This document shows, one piece after another, positions 20,501 to 31,500 of a stretch of 64,000 nt of DNA; position 1 is the first letter of the stretch; each line of letters begins with the position of its first letter. The translations under genes and the position numbers were made by a program. Source of the DNA: Leishmania infantum JPCM5 (taxonomy: Eukaryota > Euglenozoa > Kinetoplastea > Trypanosomatida > Trypanosomatidae); NCBI RefSeq assembly GCF_000002875.2, contig NC_009400.2, positions 503,574 through 567,573 of the forward strand, in the 5' to 3' direction. Under the pieces are notes generated by a model that was given only the letters and a program-made list of their open reading frames with translations, searched no databases and was not told the origin of the DNA.

Positions 20501-20591
20501 CGGCCTTCACCGGGGCCCAGTCGATGATGCGCAGCGGCGCAGGGGATAGCTGGTAGTCAAAGGTGCGATGCAGGTTCGTATCGTACGACAT
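17589..20591 (-). CDS. 1000-residue hypothetical protein with beta-rich segments
   Basis: The first true ATG is at 20591 (MSYDTNLHRTFDYQLSPAPL); the six codons before it start from TTG. After a short ordered N-terminus (to ~50) comes a disordered region with a Gln run (PQQQQQQRQQ). Several blocks of alternating hydrophobic/polar sequence then look like amphipathic beta-strands: GMMYGFDAVYHKDSFGVLAG, a block around LQVYNALQAFWYWGARRWTG, and a long one from MGVGLALRYRKPRGVNVYWG through DVSVRLRVNLVTL. The protein ends in strand-like NVSMGVTSEP...EWSLFLIISEK, near an aromatic/hydrophobic C-terminus. This pattern could be a mitochondrial outer-membrane beta-barrel broken by low-complexity insertions, but I cannot name a family and treat this as a hypothesis. 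Confidence 0.8.
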   Translation of the reverse strand: MSYDTNLHRTFDYQLSPAPLRIIDWAPVKAVARSVFQPGQGAKEFTLVNDATSNASSVAAAYAQQENQRRVHESRESSASLSTPAATADAAAPAGPLSAIGELAASEFPGLSAASPYYTPGMNSGAAAAAGCGGGGHAELDALHVDDALPQQQQQQRQQSDTWAVTPGEPAGGAATGNATATSEALKHTVASSTETMSAVAVPATAVLVNGSGTGTPAAVMDSAQRPRTSSPLVAPPLLAKGVSQYGAAGMMYGFDAVYHKDSFGVLAGLFTGVGYHQVNTHYRQELPAAPRRTEPAKGEHGGWAGTLGTAARTSPVVVTSAVPTPRSGSTTRVAANRSSSESGPSGAVDAAVVPGAVELQAAENSAPSPPPTLQPRLEQVIASQRHGQLQVYNALQAFWYWGARRWTGVLNVRVTPLPSGDALLPVCEYVARTVMTECSLVIDDPVVYLHGFVVMLGRRARAAEELGSGHSTGTAVVGAEVQSCNELCRAGSRHPLEAVAAASLADEAIGTAITGAQHHPAEGTGHLSVPPAPGAHRDSIQSRAGRPTGGGTAAGPPGNAGVASISFSPNATPSPPDRHSPAMSSAQHKHRSPPTACTAAASDHAHNAARYGVAVPPDAAAVDNAGGAPLPEWLYWYQRCALETTDEWLWNRAASEVADDAARSATPWWKPRHIKMGVGLALRYRKPRGVNVYWGWSARVGRGMHLSGHIDVLRRMSCAVSSTFGFLDVSVRLRVNLVTLHQTALDAGVCWRPMPQVPEFAVRLATSANGTTLGVEVADVAPTLYGPVIARLSDWRSRRHHAEATEPCKGIGGSGEDCVAGSDQSSVSGGAPTGVADGSREDLVGLLPITWHYLQSTGSTITSAFTSVKGALTNTLASVSSASSGAGSSCGGGNAANTPAAQGSVSDVRRRPALLSATPTLTTPAPSPTLPVGHKLSRVVLPAGKASLRYARNAWHALADLGWLENMLSISHVNVSMGVTSEPSNRHREWSLFLIISEK

Positions 20592-23351
20592 CTTCGTCGC
20601 GAAATCCAACTACTCCCGCGTGTGCTTCTCGTGCATGTAGTCCTTTTCCTGTTGGGCGGCACGCTGGCGAAGAATAAGGCAATACGTGGATGCGTTCGTG
20701 TGCTCAACGCGTCACGGAGCTCCCGCCTGAGCACCGGCTCCGTACCTGTCGCTAATGACCGCTCCAGATAGGCAGACGCGAGGGGCCGTGCGGAGGGCGG
20801 AAGAGATGAAGAAACAACGCAGAAGACTTGGATGGGCACATTCAAAGGAGAGGGAGGCGACAGCGAAGAGGCGAGCTTCTACACACACAAAACGATGCAG
20901 CGCCGCTTGCTCTGTGATGACGGAGGATAGTTTGAGGTCGATCTATGTGCGAAGTAGGCGAGGGAGAGGTGGTGGTGATGGCGCTGCCTCGCACAGCATG
21001 CAGATGCGAATAAAAGCCCCCAACCTTCTCCCTCCTCTCTCAAAGAGCAAGGAAACACGCGCACACGCACACACGCTCCCGGGCATGGACCCCCCTTCCA
21101 CCTTTCGTTTCCCGTGCAGTGGTGGCGATGGTGGGCGACCCCCTTTGCCACCGACTGGGCTGCGTGCCGGTAGGAGAGCGAGCGGGAGGATGTTGAGGGG
21201 CGATGATGAGGAGCGCCGCGTTGTCGAGCCGGTGCGCCGGTGCTGCACTTCTTGCGTTATGATTACTGTGCCTGTATGCTATGCGTGAGCGCCAAAGAGG
21301 ACGGAGGAGAAGGGCAGAAGAGGTGACGTGGGGGAAGNNNNNNNNNNNNNNNNNNNNNNNNNNNNNNNNNNNNNNNNNNNNNNNNNNNNNNNNNNNNNNN
21401 NNNNNNNNNNNNNNNNNNNNNNNNNNNNNNNNNNNNNGCGCCCCAATCAAAGAATCCGAGGAATAAGGGACTAACGACTACTAAGGCGGTGAGCGAGGAA
21501 GGGAAATATCAACAGCGACGAAAGAAGGGTGACAGGTGTAGGAGGGGGAGAGAGGAGGAGGGGGGGAGGCGGGAAGCACCAGAAGCTGACGGACACCAGG
21601 CTCGCTCGCTCTTTCTCTGTTTGCTCGAGCTCGCTTTCTCAGGAACATGCGCCGCGAGACACAGGCGGAGGAGGGGTGGGGACGGGGAGGGGGCGAAAGA
21701 GACAGAGACAGAGAGAAGCACGCGGGAGGGTGGGTGGGTAGGTGGGTGACGGTGGTGCGTGCATGTACTTCTTCTCGCAACACATAAAATAAGGCGAACA
21801 AGAAACAGGAAAGGCGGACGAGATGACGATGCACACGGAAGGTCTCGTGAGAGGCAGCTAGATAAGCAGGGAACCGCACACAATACACCTGACACGCACG
21901 TACATGTGGAAGCGAGAGCGATGCTCGGGAACGGGCGCACTTGCGCGTTGCCTCGCTGATGGTGAGTGACGATGTGAGAATGGCAGGGGTGGCCGCGAAG
22001 TCCGGTACGCAGGCTGACGTGCACACAAGGGAGCGAAACAAAAGGATAATCCAATAGAAAATGGCTGAGAGGAGGGAGGAGGGGAGGGGGAGGGGCAACA
22101 CGAAGAAGGAGGTGAGCGACATGAGCGCACAGCAGGCCCACGACACAGGCGAGGCGTGACACGGAAAGGAGCTGGGTGCACGATGGTGGTCGAGGCGGAC
22201 CACCGCCGCAACAGCAACCCCGACCGGCGCTCAACTCTTCCGACTAACGAGAATATCGAGTGCAAAGGACAGAGAAAGGGGCCCCGGAGGGTAGAGAGAG
22301 GATTGGAGACCGGCATGGCCGACAACAACGTGCTTGCGGCTGCAGTCCAAGTGAGGACAACACAACGACGCCTTTCTCTCTTCTTTGACTTCACCCTTGT
22401 CCTGACGCACGCACACGTACCCGCTTTTTCAGCTCAGCCTTACGTGCATGTCCCTGTTTCCGTGGGTGCGCTACGCCAAGCCTCACTCTTGTCATCTTCC
22501 GTCTTCTCTTGTGCTACGTTGAGGCGGCAACCCTGCCGCTCCGCTCTTGCTGGTGGCGTTCGCCTTTCATCGCCCCTTTCTTTCCACCTTCAACCCTTCT
22601 TGGGTTAGCTGACGTTCATTACTTAAAGTCTCATACGGCGGGAGTTGCGCATGCGTGACGGACGCCGGACCAACAGAGAGAGGAAGAGGAAAAGAGGGGT
22701 ACGAGGGAGGGTGGGAAGGAGGAGGGGGGGCCCTCAAGGAGGGAGTGGTAGGAGAGCAAAAAGAAAGCAAGGCGATGCGGGCTGTGTGTGTGTGTGTGTG
22801 TGCGTGTATGCGCTTGTGTGCATGAGCTTGTGTCTTTCCCCCGCCCACACACGTCACGTCGCTTCCACTATCCTTTCTCCCTCGCCTACCCCCCACTCAC
22901 CCTTTTTTCCGACTCTCCTTCTTTCCACGCGCGCCTGTGCGTATCGGTGTGTGCGCAAAGAACTGTGCATCGCTTACACAACCGCCCGTGTTGAGCGAGC
23001 GAGAGGACGAGGCGGAACAGACATCACACACACAGCGACAGGCAGACAGACACAGACACACATGGTGTATAGACCAGTGCGGAGGCGTAACCACGCGCAC
23101 GCGCGTATAATACAGATGCGCGCACACATATAGACTTGCTCTACTCCATGCATCGGAAGGCTCTGCACAGCCGTCACATTGCGGTGGAGGCTGATGCAGG
23201 AAATAGCGAGAGAGCCGCAGGTGTAGTTTACGGCACATTAGGCCAAGAAGAAGGCCAGAAAGCGGCCGTGCCACCGCCGTGGCCGCGGACGTGGCTCCTT
23301 GAGGATGATTCTACGCTCTCGGCTCCTGATGGCGAATGCGGTGTCCTCGTC
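20592..23351. other. long intergenic spacer with assembly gap
   Basis: About 2.7 kb without a supported gene. It contains an N run (21338-21437), G/A-rich tracts around 21530-21730, 22060-22110 and 22680-22745, and a (TG)10 run near 22783-22802. The plus strand is purine-rich over much of this span, which is polypyrimidine on the transcribed strand. Open frames are low complexity on both strands. Confidence 0.55.
21338..21437. other. assembly gap (N run)
   Basis: One hundred N bases, flanked by purine-rich low-complexity sequence; true length unknown. Confidence 0.95.
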
Positions 23352-23693
23352 TTACTTGAGAGTCTCGAGGTACGCGATCACGTCAGCGCGCTCCTGCGGC
23401 TTCTTGATGCCGGCAAACGACATCTTCGTGCCAGGCATAAACTTCTTCGGGTTCTCCAGGTACACGTCCAGCACTTCCGGCGTCCAGACTACGCCTGACT
23501 CGGCGTTCGCCTTGCTGTACGCGAAGCCCTCGACCTTGCCGGAGGGGCGGTGGACGATGCCGAACAGGTTCGGGCCCACACCGTTCGCGCCGCCCTTGGT
23601 GGCGGTGTGGCACTGGGCAGCACGGCCCTTGAACAGCTTCTCGCCGCGCTCCACGTCGCCAGGCGGCAGAGGGGCACGAGCCTTCGGCGGCAT
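23352..23693 (-). CDS. cytochrome c, copy 1
   Basis: 113 residues from the ATG at 23693 ([20 protein letters not shown]), the usual length for a trypanosomatid cytochrome c, the mobile carrier between complexes III and IV in the mitochondrial intermembrane space. The haem site is AAQCH (residues 25-29), where most eukaryotes have CxxCH: the first cysteine is replaced by alanine, as known in Euglenozoa, so haem is held by one thioether bond. The axial methionine lies in [12 protein letters not shown] (residues 84-95) and the C-terminal helix is [13 protein letters not shown]. The frame is open upstream to 24305, but that part is low complexity and lies beyond the splice acceptor. Residue 58 is Ala here and Thr in the other copy. 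Confidence 0.97.
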   Translation of the reverse strand: MPPKARAPLPPGDVERGEKLFKGRAAQCHTATKGGANGVGPNLFGIVHRPSGKVEGFAYSKANAESGVVWTPEVLDVYLENPKKFMPGTKMSFAGIKKPQERADVIAYLETLK

Positions 23694-26189
23694 GATGAGT
23701 GCGGTGTATTGCGTGTGCAAGGCTTGTGTGGAGAGGAGCAGGGGCGGCGTGTGCGCGTGCGTGTGTGCCCAAGCGAGGGCGAGGGAGAGTGCCTGTGAGA
23801 GAGAGGGGGCTAAGAGCAGCGGAGACTGGGTGAGGCTAAGCGAGTGCCACGTGTGCGTGTTGTGGGTGGTGGCGCCAGTGGAGGCAACCAGGAGAGTACA
23901 CACAGGGTTTCGTAGAGGAGAGCAGGAGGCAGAGGGCGAGGGTAGGAAGCCAAGAGAATACAGGGATAACGTTTGCGAGAGACGACGCCGCAGCAACTCG
24001 CTCCCTCCCTCCATCCTCTCCCGACACAGGCCTCTGTGGCTGTTGCACGTGTGCAGCACAATGCCGAAAGCAAGGTGGAAAAGGTACGGAGTGAGGGAGA
24101 AGCACATCCACAAGAGCTTACTCCCCCCCCCCCCACACACGCGTGACAGGCAGCGGGGAGAGAAAAGCGGGGCGCCGTGAGCAAGAAAAGGAGGGGTGAG
24201 TGGGGAAAAGGACGACAAGCGAAGCACCTCCATCGTCGATGCGGCAGTCGGCCTCCTTGTCTGTGTCTTCTCCGTGTACGTGTGCGTGAGCCTGTTGTGC
24301 CGCACTTACTTGTCTTGTGCCCGAAAAGGACAGTTAAAACAAATCTGTAACAGCTATAAGAAGGAACCCTGGCCGTTCCTCGGTGCCCACACGCCCCTTC
24401 TCCGCCTTCAAGCCGGCATCACACACACACTGCAGCCTCTCGCATTACAGTTTTGTCAGCTTGTACTCGTTGCTTCATCCTACTCGCTGACCAACGCGCC
24501 TGTTTGCGTGAACGGGTGCCCGCCACGCACCGATGTGCGTCACGTCCGCCTCTCTCCGCCTCCGCTGCTCGGCTTCAGGAAGCGGTTCGGTGGGAGTGGG
24601 GCGTGTTCGCAGGAGAGATAGAGAGAGACACCCAGAGACACACACACACACACATGGGGATCTAGGTGGAGAGGTGAGGTCGGGGTGGGGAGGGCTGAAT
24701 CGACAGAGGATGAGATGCATCCTACTTCGGCTGGTGATGTCTGGCAAACAGAGGAAGGCCGGGAGAGAGAGGGGCGAGATGGGGGAGAGGGATGGAGGAG
24801 GGGACATGGTCGGTTAGTTACTACATAAGAGGAAAGAAAACAAAGAACAGCGAATACGAGGAACGGAGATAGGCAGATATCGAAGGGTGCGCGAGAGGAG
24901 GAGGAGGAGGAGGAGGAGGAGGGGTCATGGCACGCGTACCACCACAACATACACACCCGAAAGGAAAGGAAAAAGGAAAAGCGAAAGGCAGAGACGCCAG
25001 CAGAGGCGGGGGTAACACGCGAGGTGCACACGCGCACGCGCAAGCAAAGCGAGCGGCCCCCACCACGCCGCCCTCCATCCCCCCCTCCCCCCCCATCATG
25101 CGGCGTGCGCGCGTCTCTGCGAAAGGGAACGCCACGCACATGGTGGGGGGAAGGGGCGGAGGGGAGAGAGAGGCACACCATCACGCGAGGAAGACGAGCC
25201 GGCCCATCCGAGACAGGGTCTGGAGATCGGCGGCGGCTGGGAAAAGGCTGAGCCGAAATGGACGAAAAAAAAAGGGGGGGGGGAGGGGGCGCCATGGGCA
25301 ACGCGAAAGGGAAAAGGAAAGGGGGCACATGAACGAGGGGCGTCTGCGCGTGCTGTGGTGACTTTTCGGTGTGTGTGGAGAGCAGAGGAGGAGGGGGAGG
25401 GGAGGAAGTGATGGACCTTGGACGCGCGATCGTAGTGCGTGCTTGCGTAGGTGCGTGTGTGTGTGTGTGCCAGTGTTTCTTATTTCTCTTTGCTATATTT
25501 TTCTAGTTCGAAATCTGTGTGGGTGTCATGCGTTGCGTGTGCGCAAGGCCCGTTCGTGTTGGCGCTTTACGACTTCTCCGCCTTTTTGGGTTCGGCGACG
25601 GTAAAGTACTGAGTCTAAGCAGTACAGCCGTACTACGTGGGTGTGGGGGGAGGGCGGAGGGCGGGCACGGATAGGGGAAGAGCCGACGGGAGGTCAGAAC
25701 ACGGGCCAGCTTATAGGAAAGGAGGAGGGTGTGCAAGGCGAGGCACAGAGAGAAGCGAATGCGGACATGGTCGCGGAGAGGTGCCGACAGTCCTGTTGCA
25801 GCAATGACAGCACACGCGCCGTAAACCCGGTCAAAACTCACGCCTACCGACCCAACCATCACTGCTTCCGCCCCTCCTCCTTTGTGCCGCCGAGCCCCCC
25901 CCCCCCCCGTTCACGGCCTTTCGGCAGCGCATTGGCCGCGAACCGACGTCTTCAACCTCCACTTGTGCCCCATTCCTCACTCTCCGCTTCTCGTGCCTTT
26001 CTCTTCCCCCGCTGCCCGTCACCAGAGCAGCGCTCTTCGTTAAGCAGGCACCGCCTCTTCGATTTTAGTTAGTGCCTCGTTCACGGACCGGCGGGAGTGA
26101 TGCAGGCGTGCCTGTGCCCGTGTCTGTAGGCGTTAAGACACAAACCCAGCGGAAGGCGGGTTACACAACGACACCGTGCGCGACGGCGC
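23694..26189. other. spacer between the two cytochrome c genes
   Basis: Apart from the duplicated 5' part (to 23861) this 2.5-kb spacer holds no supported gene. It would supply the 3' UTR of copy 2 and the splice signals of copy 1. It contains C12 at 24123-24134, a CA run near 24643-24655, a GAG triplet repeat at about 24894-24923, G-rich tracts near 25270-25290, and C14 at 25895-25908. Confidence 0.55.
23793..23809 (-). promoter_or_regulatory. splice acceptor of cytochrome c copy 1
   Basis: On the transcribed strand CCCCCTCTCTCTCACAG (complement of 23793-23809) is a textbook polypyrimidine tract plus AG, giving a 5' UTR of about 100 nt. The same sequence occurs at the same distance in copy 2, so both mRNAs should carry nearly the same leader. 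Confidence 0.55.
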
Positions 26190-26196
26190 CCTCGTC

Positions 26197-26538
26197 TTAC
26201 TTGAGAGTCTCGAGGTACGCGATCACGTCAGCGCGCTCCTGCGGCTTCTTGATGCCGGCAAACGACATCTTCGTGCCAGGCATAAACTTCTTCGGGTTCT
26301 CCAGGTACACGTCCAGCACTTCCGGCGTCCAGACTACGCCTGACTCGGCGTTCGCCTTGCTGTACGTGAAGCCCTCGACCTTGCCGGAGGGGCGGTGGAC
26401 GATGCCGAACAGGTTCGGGCCCACACCGTTCGCGCCGCCCTTGGTGGCGGTGTGGCACTGGGCAGCACGGCCCTTGAACAGCTTCTCGCCGCGCTCCACG
26501 TCGCCAGGCGGCAGAGGGGCACGAGCCTTCGGCGGCAT
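26197..26538 (-). CDS. cytochrome c, copy 2
   Basis: 113 residues from the ATG at 26538, identical to the copy at 23352-23693 except Thr instead of Ala at residue 58 (EGFTYSKA). It has the same single-cysteine haem motif AAQCH, axial-Met segment and C-terminal helix, and is clearly intact. It lies upstream of copy 1 in the transcription direction. The leader and splice acceptor are shared with copy 1, but sequence downstream of the stop is unrelated, so any difference in expression would most likely come from the 3' UTR. Confidence 0.97.
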   Translation of the reverse strand: MPPKARAPLPPGDVERGEKLFKGRAAQCHTATKGGANGVGPNLFGIVHRPSGKVEGFTYSKANAESGVVWTPEVLDVYLENPKKFMPGTKMSFAGIKKPQERADVIAYLETLK

Positions 26539-26637
26539 GATGAGTGCGGTGTATTGCGTGTGCAAGGCTTGTGTGGAGAGGAGCAGGGGCGGCGTGTGCG
26601 CGTGCGTGTGTGCCCAAGCGAGAGCGAGGGAGAGTGC

Positions 26638-26654
26638 CTGTGAGAGAGAGGGGG
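26638..26654 (-). promoter_or_regulatory. splice acceptor of cytochrome c copy 2
   Basis: Identical to the polypyrimidine-AG signal of copy 1 and at the same distance, about 100 nt, from the ATG at 26538. Confidence 0.55.
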
Positions 26655-26706
26655 CTAAGAGCAGCGGAGACTGGGTGAGGCTAAGCGAGTGCCACGTGTG
26701 CGTGTT

Positions 26707-28535
26707 TGGAGAAACCCCGGGGAGGGAGAGCAGGAGACAGAAAGTCGACGATAGCTGGGATCAAGATGGGATGATGGGGTAGGAGACGCATAGGCACGTC
26801 AGACACGACGGAACAGGCGTACCGCAGGAGAAATACCGTAAGGTCTGCGGAAGAGAAGGCGGGCAGCAGCGGATGGGAGCTGATGTGTGCACGCACTGCG
26901 CTTCCATATATCGCGCGCATGGTAGAGGAAACGCGAGGGATGCAAGCGTCAGTGACAGGCAGCCGCTACAGCGGAGAACTGATGTGTGCGAGGGCGTGAG
27001 GCAGGGGACCCTTTCGGTAGCGGCGCTGACGCTCGTCCTTCCTCCCCTTCCCCTTGGCATCAATACACTAATGTAGGCCCGCGCACAACGGAGAAGTTTG
27101 CCATGCGTGCCATGCAAAGAGGAGCAGCTGCACGACTGAGCCTCAGTTCGCCTCACACCGCCCCCTCCTCCCTCTTTCTCGTCCTCTACTTGCATCGGAC
27201 AGAACGTTCCGGACGCGCGAAACAGCGAGAAAGAGGGAGGAGGGGGCCGTTGGAGTGAAGGGGGTGGGGGAGGAGACGTACGAGGCTAGGTACACATGCA
27301 CATGCACCTACAGACACACAGACACAGACACACGCTACCCATATCCATATAAGTCACCGCGAGTGAGCGGAGGCCTCGTCCCCTCATATCGTCGACAAGC
27401 CACCGCCCAGCCAACGATACACACACACACACACACAGACAGAAAAAGGAGCCGAATCGCACCGAAAGAGGTTGAGCCTCGACTACAGGAGACAGAAAAG
27501 AAACAAGTAAGCAGGGAAGCCCTCCCCCTCCTGCCGATGGCGAGGAAGAGGGAAGAGGAAAGTTGTGTTACAACGGACCGAGGAGAGGGTCTGCGCGCGT
27601 GTGCTGGAAGGGAGACGAGGTCGAGGAGGAGACGGAGGGGTGCTCAAGGCATATATCGTTCGGCATAGACACACGCGCACACATCATCGCCACCGCCACG
27701 CGTGCGCTCTCACCCCCACCCATCTCCATCCTCATGCAAGAGGAAGAGACAAAGAGAGGGACTTGGTGGGGGTAACGTGCGGCATGCCCAACCCAGAGAG
27801 TGGAGGGTGGGTGGGAGGGAAGCGTAGCAGCAACAGCAGCAGCGGTAGCCGCAACATCCATACAGACACGCAGACCCCCCCCCCCCGGCGCACATTGCAC
27901 AACGGATGAGGGAGAGGAGGAGAGATGCAAGCAAGAGTTGGGTGAGAGGAGGAAAAGGGCGCCGTCTGTCGTCATGCGATCAATAGACGTGTGGGGAAAA
28001 CAAAGGGGGTGGGGTGGGGTGGGGTGGGAGAGAGATCCACCGAGGGATGGTGGAGCCAGCCAGCCACGCACACATACACATACACGGATGATGCGNNNNN
28101 NNNNNNNNNNNNNNNNNNNNNNNNNNNNNNNNNNNNNNNNNNNNNNNNNNNNNNNNNNNNNNNNNNNNNNNNNNNNNNNNNNNNNNNNNNNNNNNNNCAC
28201 GCCCTAGTGTGTGAAGGACACCTCTCTCCCTATCTACATGCTTACATTCAGCAAGTCGTTACGGCCGCGGTTACAGACCCCTTCCCAGGCCTTGCTGTTC
28301 CTGTTACGCAGCGTCTTCCACCCGCTGTTCTCTTCGAGTGCTCTACACAAGTCGGGTGGAGACGACTGGCTAACGAGCTACAGCAGTCCCTGGGACATTG
28401 GAGAAACAGACGCGCGCACAAGTACGCAAATACAGACACATGCACGCATGGCAGCGGCGACGGCGGGGTGGGGGTATTCCGGTGACACCGCCAATGCCCG
28501 TCCCCCACCCCTCCGCGCACAAGGACCAGGGGTAT
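26707..28535. other. intergenic spacer with assembly gap and G-rich repeat
   Basis: No supported gene. Contains a CA run near 27421-27437, C12 at 27875-27886, a (GGGGT)n stretch at about 28005-28029, and an N run at 28096-28197. Candidate splice and polyadenylation signals for the flanking genes must lie here but cannot be placed firmly. Confidence 0.55.
28096..28197. other. assembly gap (N run)
   Basis: About 100 N bases next to CA/TA-rich sequence; true length unknown. Confidence 0.95.
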
Positions 28536-31500
28536 CTACTCGTGCCGGTCCGTTTTGTGTGAAAGGCCCTCGCCGCCATCGTTGGCGATGAAGGAGACGC
28601 GACGCCGTCGGGGCACGCGAAACTGGGCCGGAGCCACAGAGCTGTCCAGCAGCGTGCTCCCCTCGCGCACGTTCGAGTCTTCTAGCAGGCGGCTGCGTTC
28701 CACCGCGCCGTTGACGTCCTCGTCCTTGACGTCGTCCTCGGCGCGCGTATTTGCGATGTCCAGCACCTTCAGCTCCGGCAGGTCGGTCACTCCTTTCAGC
28801 CCCGCCTTTGTGACGTATGTGTGGTTGAGGCGCAACTCTCGCAGACGACGGCAGGTGCGCAGGCACGTCACGTCTGAAATGTGGCGGTTGTCGCTCAGCT
28901 CGAGCACTTCGAGTGCTCGCAACGTGCCCAGGGATTTAATGGTGCTGTTGCGCAGAAGCCGACAACACTTGAGGTACAGCGTCGTGAGCGACGCGGATCG
29001 TTCGAGAAAGGCGAGGTCTTGCACGGAACTGTTCGTCAGGTCAAGCGTCGTCAAGCACGGCATTGTGTTCACGCCCACCAGGCGTGGAGACGTCACGCGG
29101 CACTCTAGCGCCGGCGCCGGCCCCTTGCTGTCGCGCCGCTCCTTCCACCGCCAGACGAGCGTCTGGAGTCGCCACTTTGACTGCAGCAGTGACTCGATAT
29201 CCTCCACGATAGTGTCGCTGACGTCGAGGTGCTGCAGCGCGCGCAGCTGATCGATGCGGCCGAGGTTGAAGCCGCACACGTTGCGGTTCGATTTGACAAG
29301 GATCTTCTTGAGGGACGGGGCGCCGCCGACAAGGAACTGTAGCGATACGATGCTCGTCTGTGAGATGTCCACCGTCTCCAGCGTAGGAATCTTCTCGATA
29401 CCGCGCAGACCGTCAACAGTGACGAGCGTCTCGACGATAATGAGCTCGCGGAGCACTCGCAGCTCCTGCAGGAGGCGCAGATCATAGACATCTGTGAAGG
29501 AGAGGTCAAGGGAGGTGAGGCGACGCAGCGTAGGGATGTCGCCAATGATGCTGAGCAGCCCGCTCGCTGCGTTCGACGGACCGTTGGCCTCCTCGTTGTC
29601 GCTGTCGTCCAGGATGTCAGTCAGATTGGTGATGACGAGCGTCTCGAGGGTTCCGGCGAGCTGAGCGATGCTGCCGATGCCGCTGTTGTCGACGCGCGTG
29701 CGGCGCAAAATAAGGTGCTTGAGTGATTTGCTGTTGCAGAGCGAGTGAAAGCTGCGGATTGTGTTGAAGGACATGTCGATCGACTCGAGAGTCGGAATGC
29801 TGGCGAGTCCCGAAAAGCCCGCCTCGGTGTCGCGCCAAGCCACGGAACTGTCAGGCGTTACACCGTCCATCTGCGCCCGCCGCTGCTGTATAATGTCGTG
29901 GCAATTCTTGAGGCCGAGCCACTGGGCGCGCAGCCACTTGAGAGAGCGGCTCTTCTGCAGCACGGACAAGTTTGCGACCTTCGTGGTGCTCACATCGAGT
30001 GTGCTGAGTCGCGGCATCTCGCTGACGCCAAGGAGCCCGTCGTCCGTGATGTGGCAGCTGTACGCGATGAGTGTCTGGATGGAGCGCGATTTGGCAATCT
30101 GTTTCAGCGATGTCACCTTGGTGCGCGCAACGTTCAGCAGCGTCAGCGTCGACACCCGCTCCAGCCCGGCGAGGCCTTGGCTGTCCACGCGTGTGCCGTT
30201 GAGGTAGAGGTCGTTTAGAGAGCGGCTGGCGGAGAGGCACGTTACATCGCTAATCGGGGTCATGCCCAAGTCAAGTCGGCGCAGCCGCCGCAGCTTCTCC
30301 AAACCCCAAACACCCTCGTTTTCCAGAGGTGAGAACTGCGCGTCGATCCCCTCGATCCCGCAGGGCCGGCCGTTCGACCTCGTTGTCGGCGTCACGAGTG
30401 GCACCAGCGTTGTCAAGCAGCGCATGTGTGATACGCAGATCAACTTGAGCGTTGGAATATCTGCCAGCCCGCGCAGCCCCTCGCTGGGGATGGTGCTACC
30501 TTTCAGATTCAGCACGCGCAGCGTCAGCGACTGGGCGAGAATTGAACCGATGCTGGTGAACGTGGACATGGACAGGTTCAAGTCCTCCTCCTTCAAGTAC
30601 GAGTTGAGCGCAGCTGTCTCCGCGTCGATGTCCAGGATCGCGCTGTCCGCGGAGGATCGGTTCTGCCCATTCGCATTACGTCCGGCGGCCGTCGTTGCGC
30701 TCGAGTTGACACGCGCCGGTGAGTAGCGACCGTTGTGGTTCAGCGCAGAGTCCGGGCACTGGGCCGAGCCACCACGACTATTGCCATTATCCAACGGCGA
30801 GGTCTTCATTGGGGCCGCGCCGGGTGGGCTTTGCCCCGCAGCGGGACCGCTGTTGATGGGTTTCGCTGGCTTCGCAGTTGCGGCGGTGGTGGCCGCCGCC
30901 TCCTTGGCTGCCGCACCGTTCGGGCTGCTATTTCCAGGCTGCTCATCGGTAGAGCTGAAGACACGCAGCGCCGTGTGTGGGGAGTTGTCGCCAGCTCCGA
31001 TGGTGCTGGTGTGTGACAGGCGATGCGGCCCACCGTCGTGGAGATTGCTGGAGCAGCTTGGCGACCCCGGCGGGCATCCGCTTGATGCGTCGTCATTGTA
31101 CGACGGCTTGGCGTGTGTCTCCGGAGCAGGGGCTTCCTCGCCGACGTTGCCGAGCTCATCCATGTTCTGGTTCTTGCGGAGTCCGGGCAGCGTCGGCTGG
31201 CGCACCGGGTGCGAGGCCGCTGCGCCGCTGAAGCCGGACGTGGCGTTGACGGTGGTCTTGTCGGCCGTCGCTTGCCAACTGTTGCTGCTGCTGGTATAGG
31301 GGCGCTTGCTGTCGCTCAAGAGGCCCCAGCGACCACCGGATGAGCCCGTCGACACCGATGAGCTCTCTTGTATCTCAACGGCCGAGTACACTGGATCCAC
31401 CGCCAGCGGCGGGGATATCGAGGGCGTCAGCCCTTTCTGTGGCCTCCCCGCAGCGGACCGCGCGTTGCTATGTGCGCCTGCGCCGCTGCCTTGTGTGTAA

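Larger units (their letters stand above)
23345..23861 (-). repeat. cytochrome c duplication unit, copy 1
   Basis: A 517-bp block matching 26190-26706 at a constant offset of 2845 bases with two differences found by eye: one in the coding region (Ala/Thr at residue 58) and one in the 5' UTR side (GGGC versus GAGC near 23777). The block runs from 7 bases past the stop codon through the whole coding sequence, the splice acceptor and beyond its polypyrimidine tract. The 3' UTR side is not shared. Confidence 0.9.
26190..26706 (-). repeat. cytochrome c duplication unit, copy 2
   Basis: Matches 23345-23861 with two substitutions. The sharp loss of similarity at both ends, 7 bases after the stop codon and shortly beyond the polypyrimidine tract, suggests a small duplication or homogenisation by gene conversion. 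Confidence 0.9.

Noticed and set aside
23694..24305. Long N-terminal extension of cytochrome c copy 1
   Set aside because: It lies across a clear splice acceptor and is not shared as protein beyond the duplicated leader; copy 2 lacks it.
25500..25520. tRNA-like box B (GTTCGAAATC) in a spacer
   Set aside because: No matching box A or cloverleaf arms could be found around it; the same holds for a similar string near 33895.
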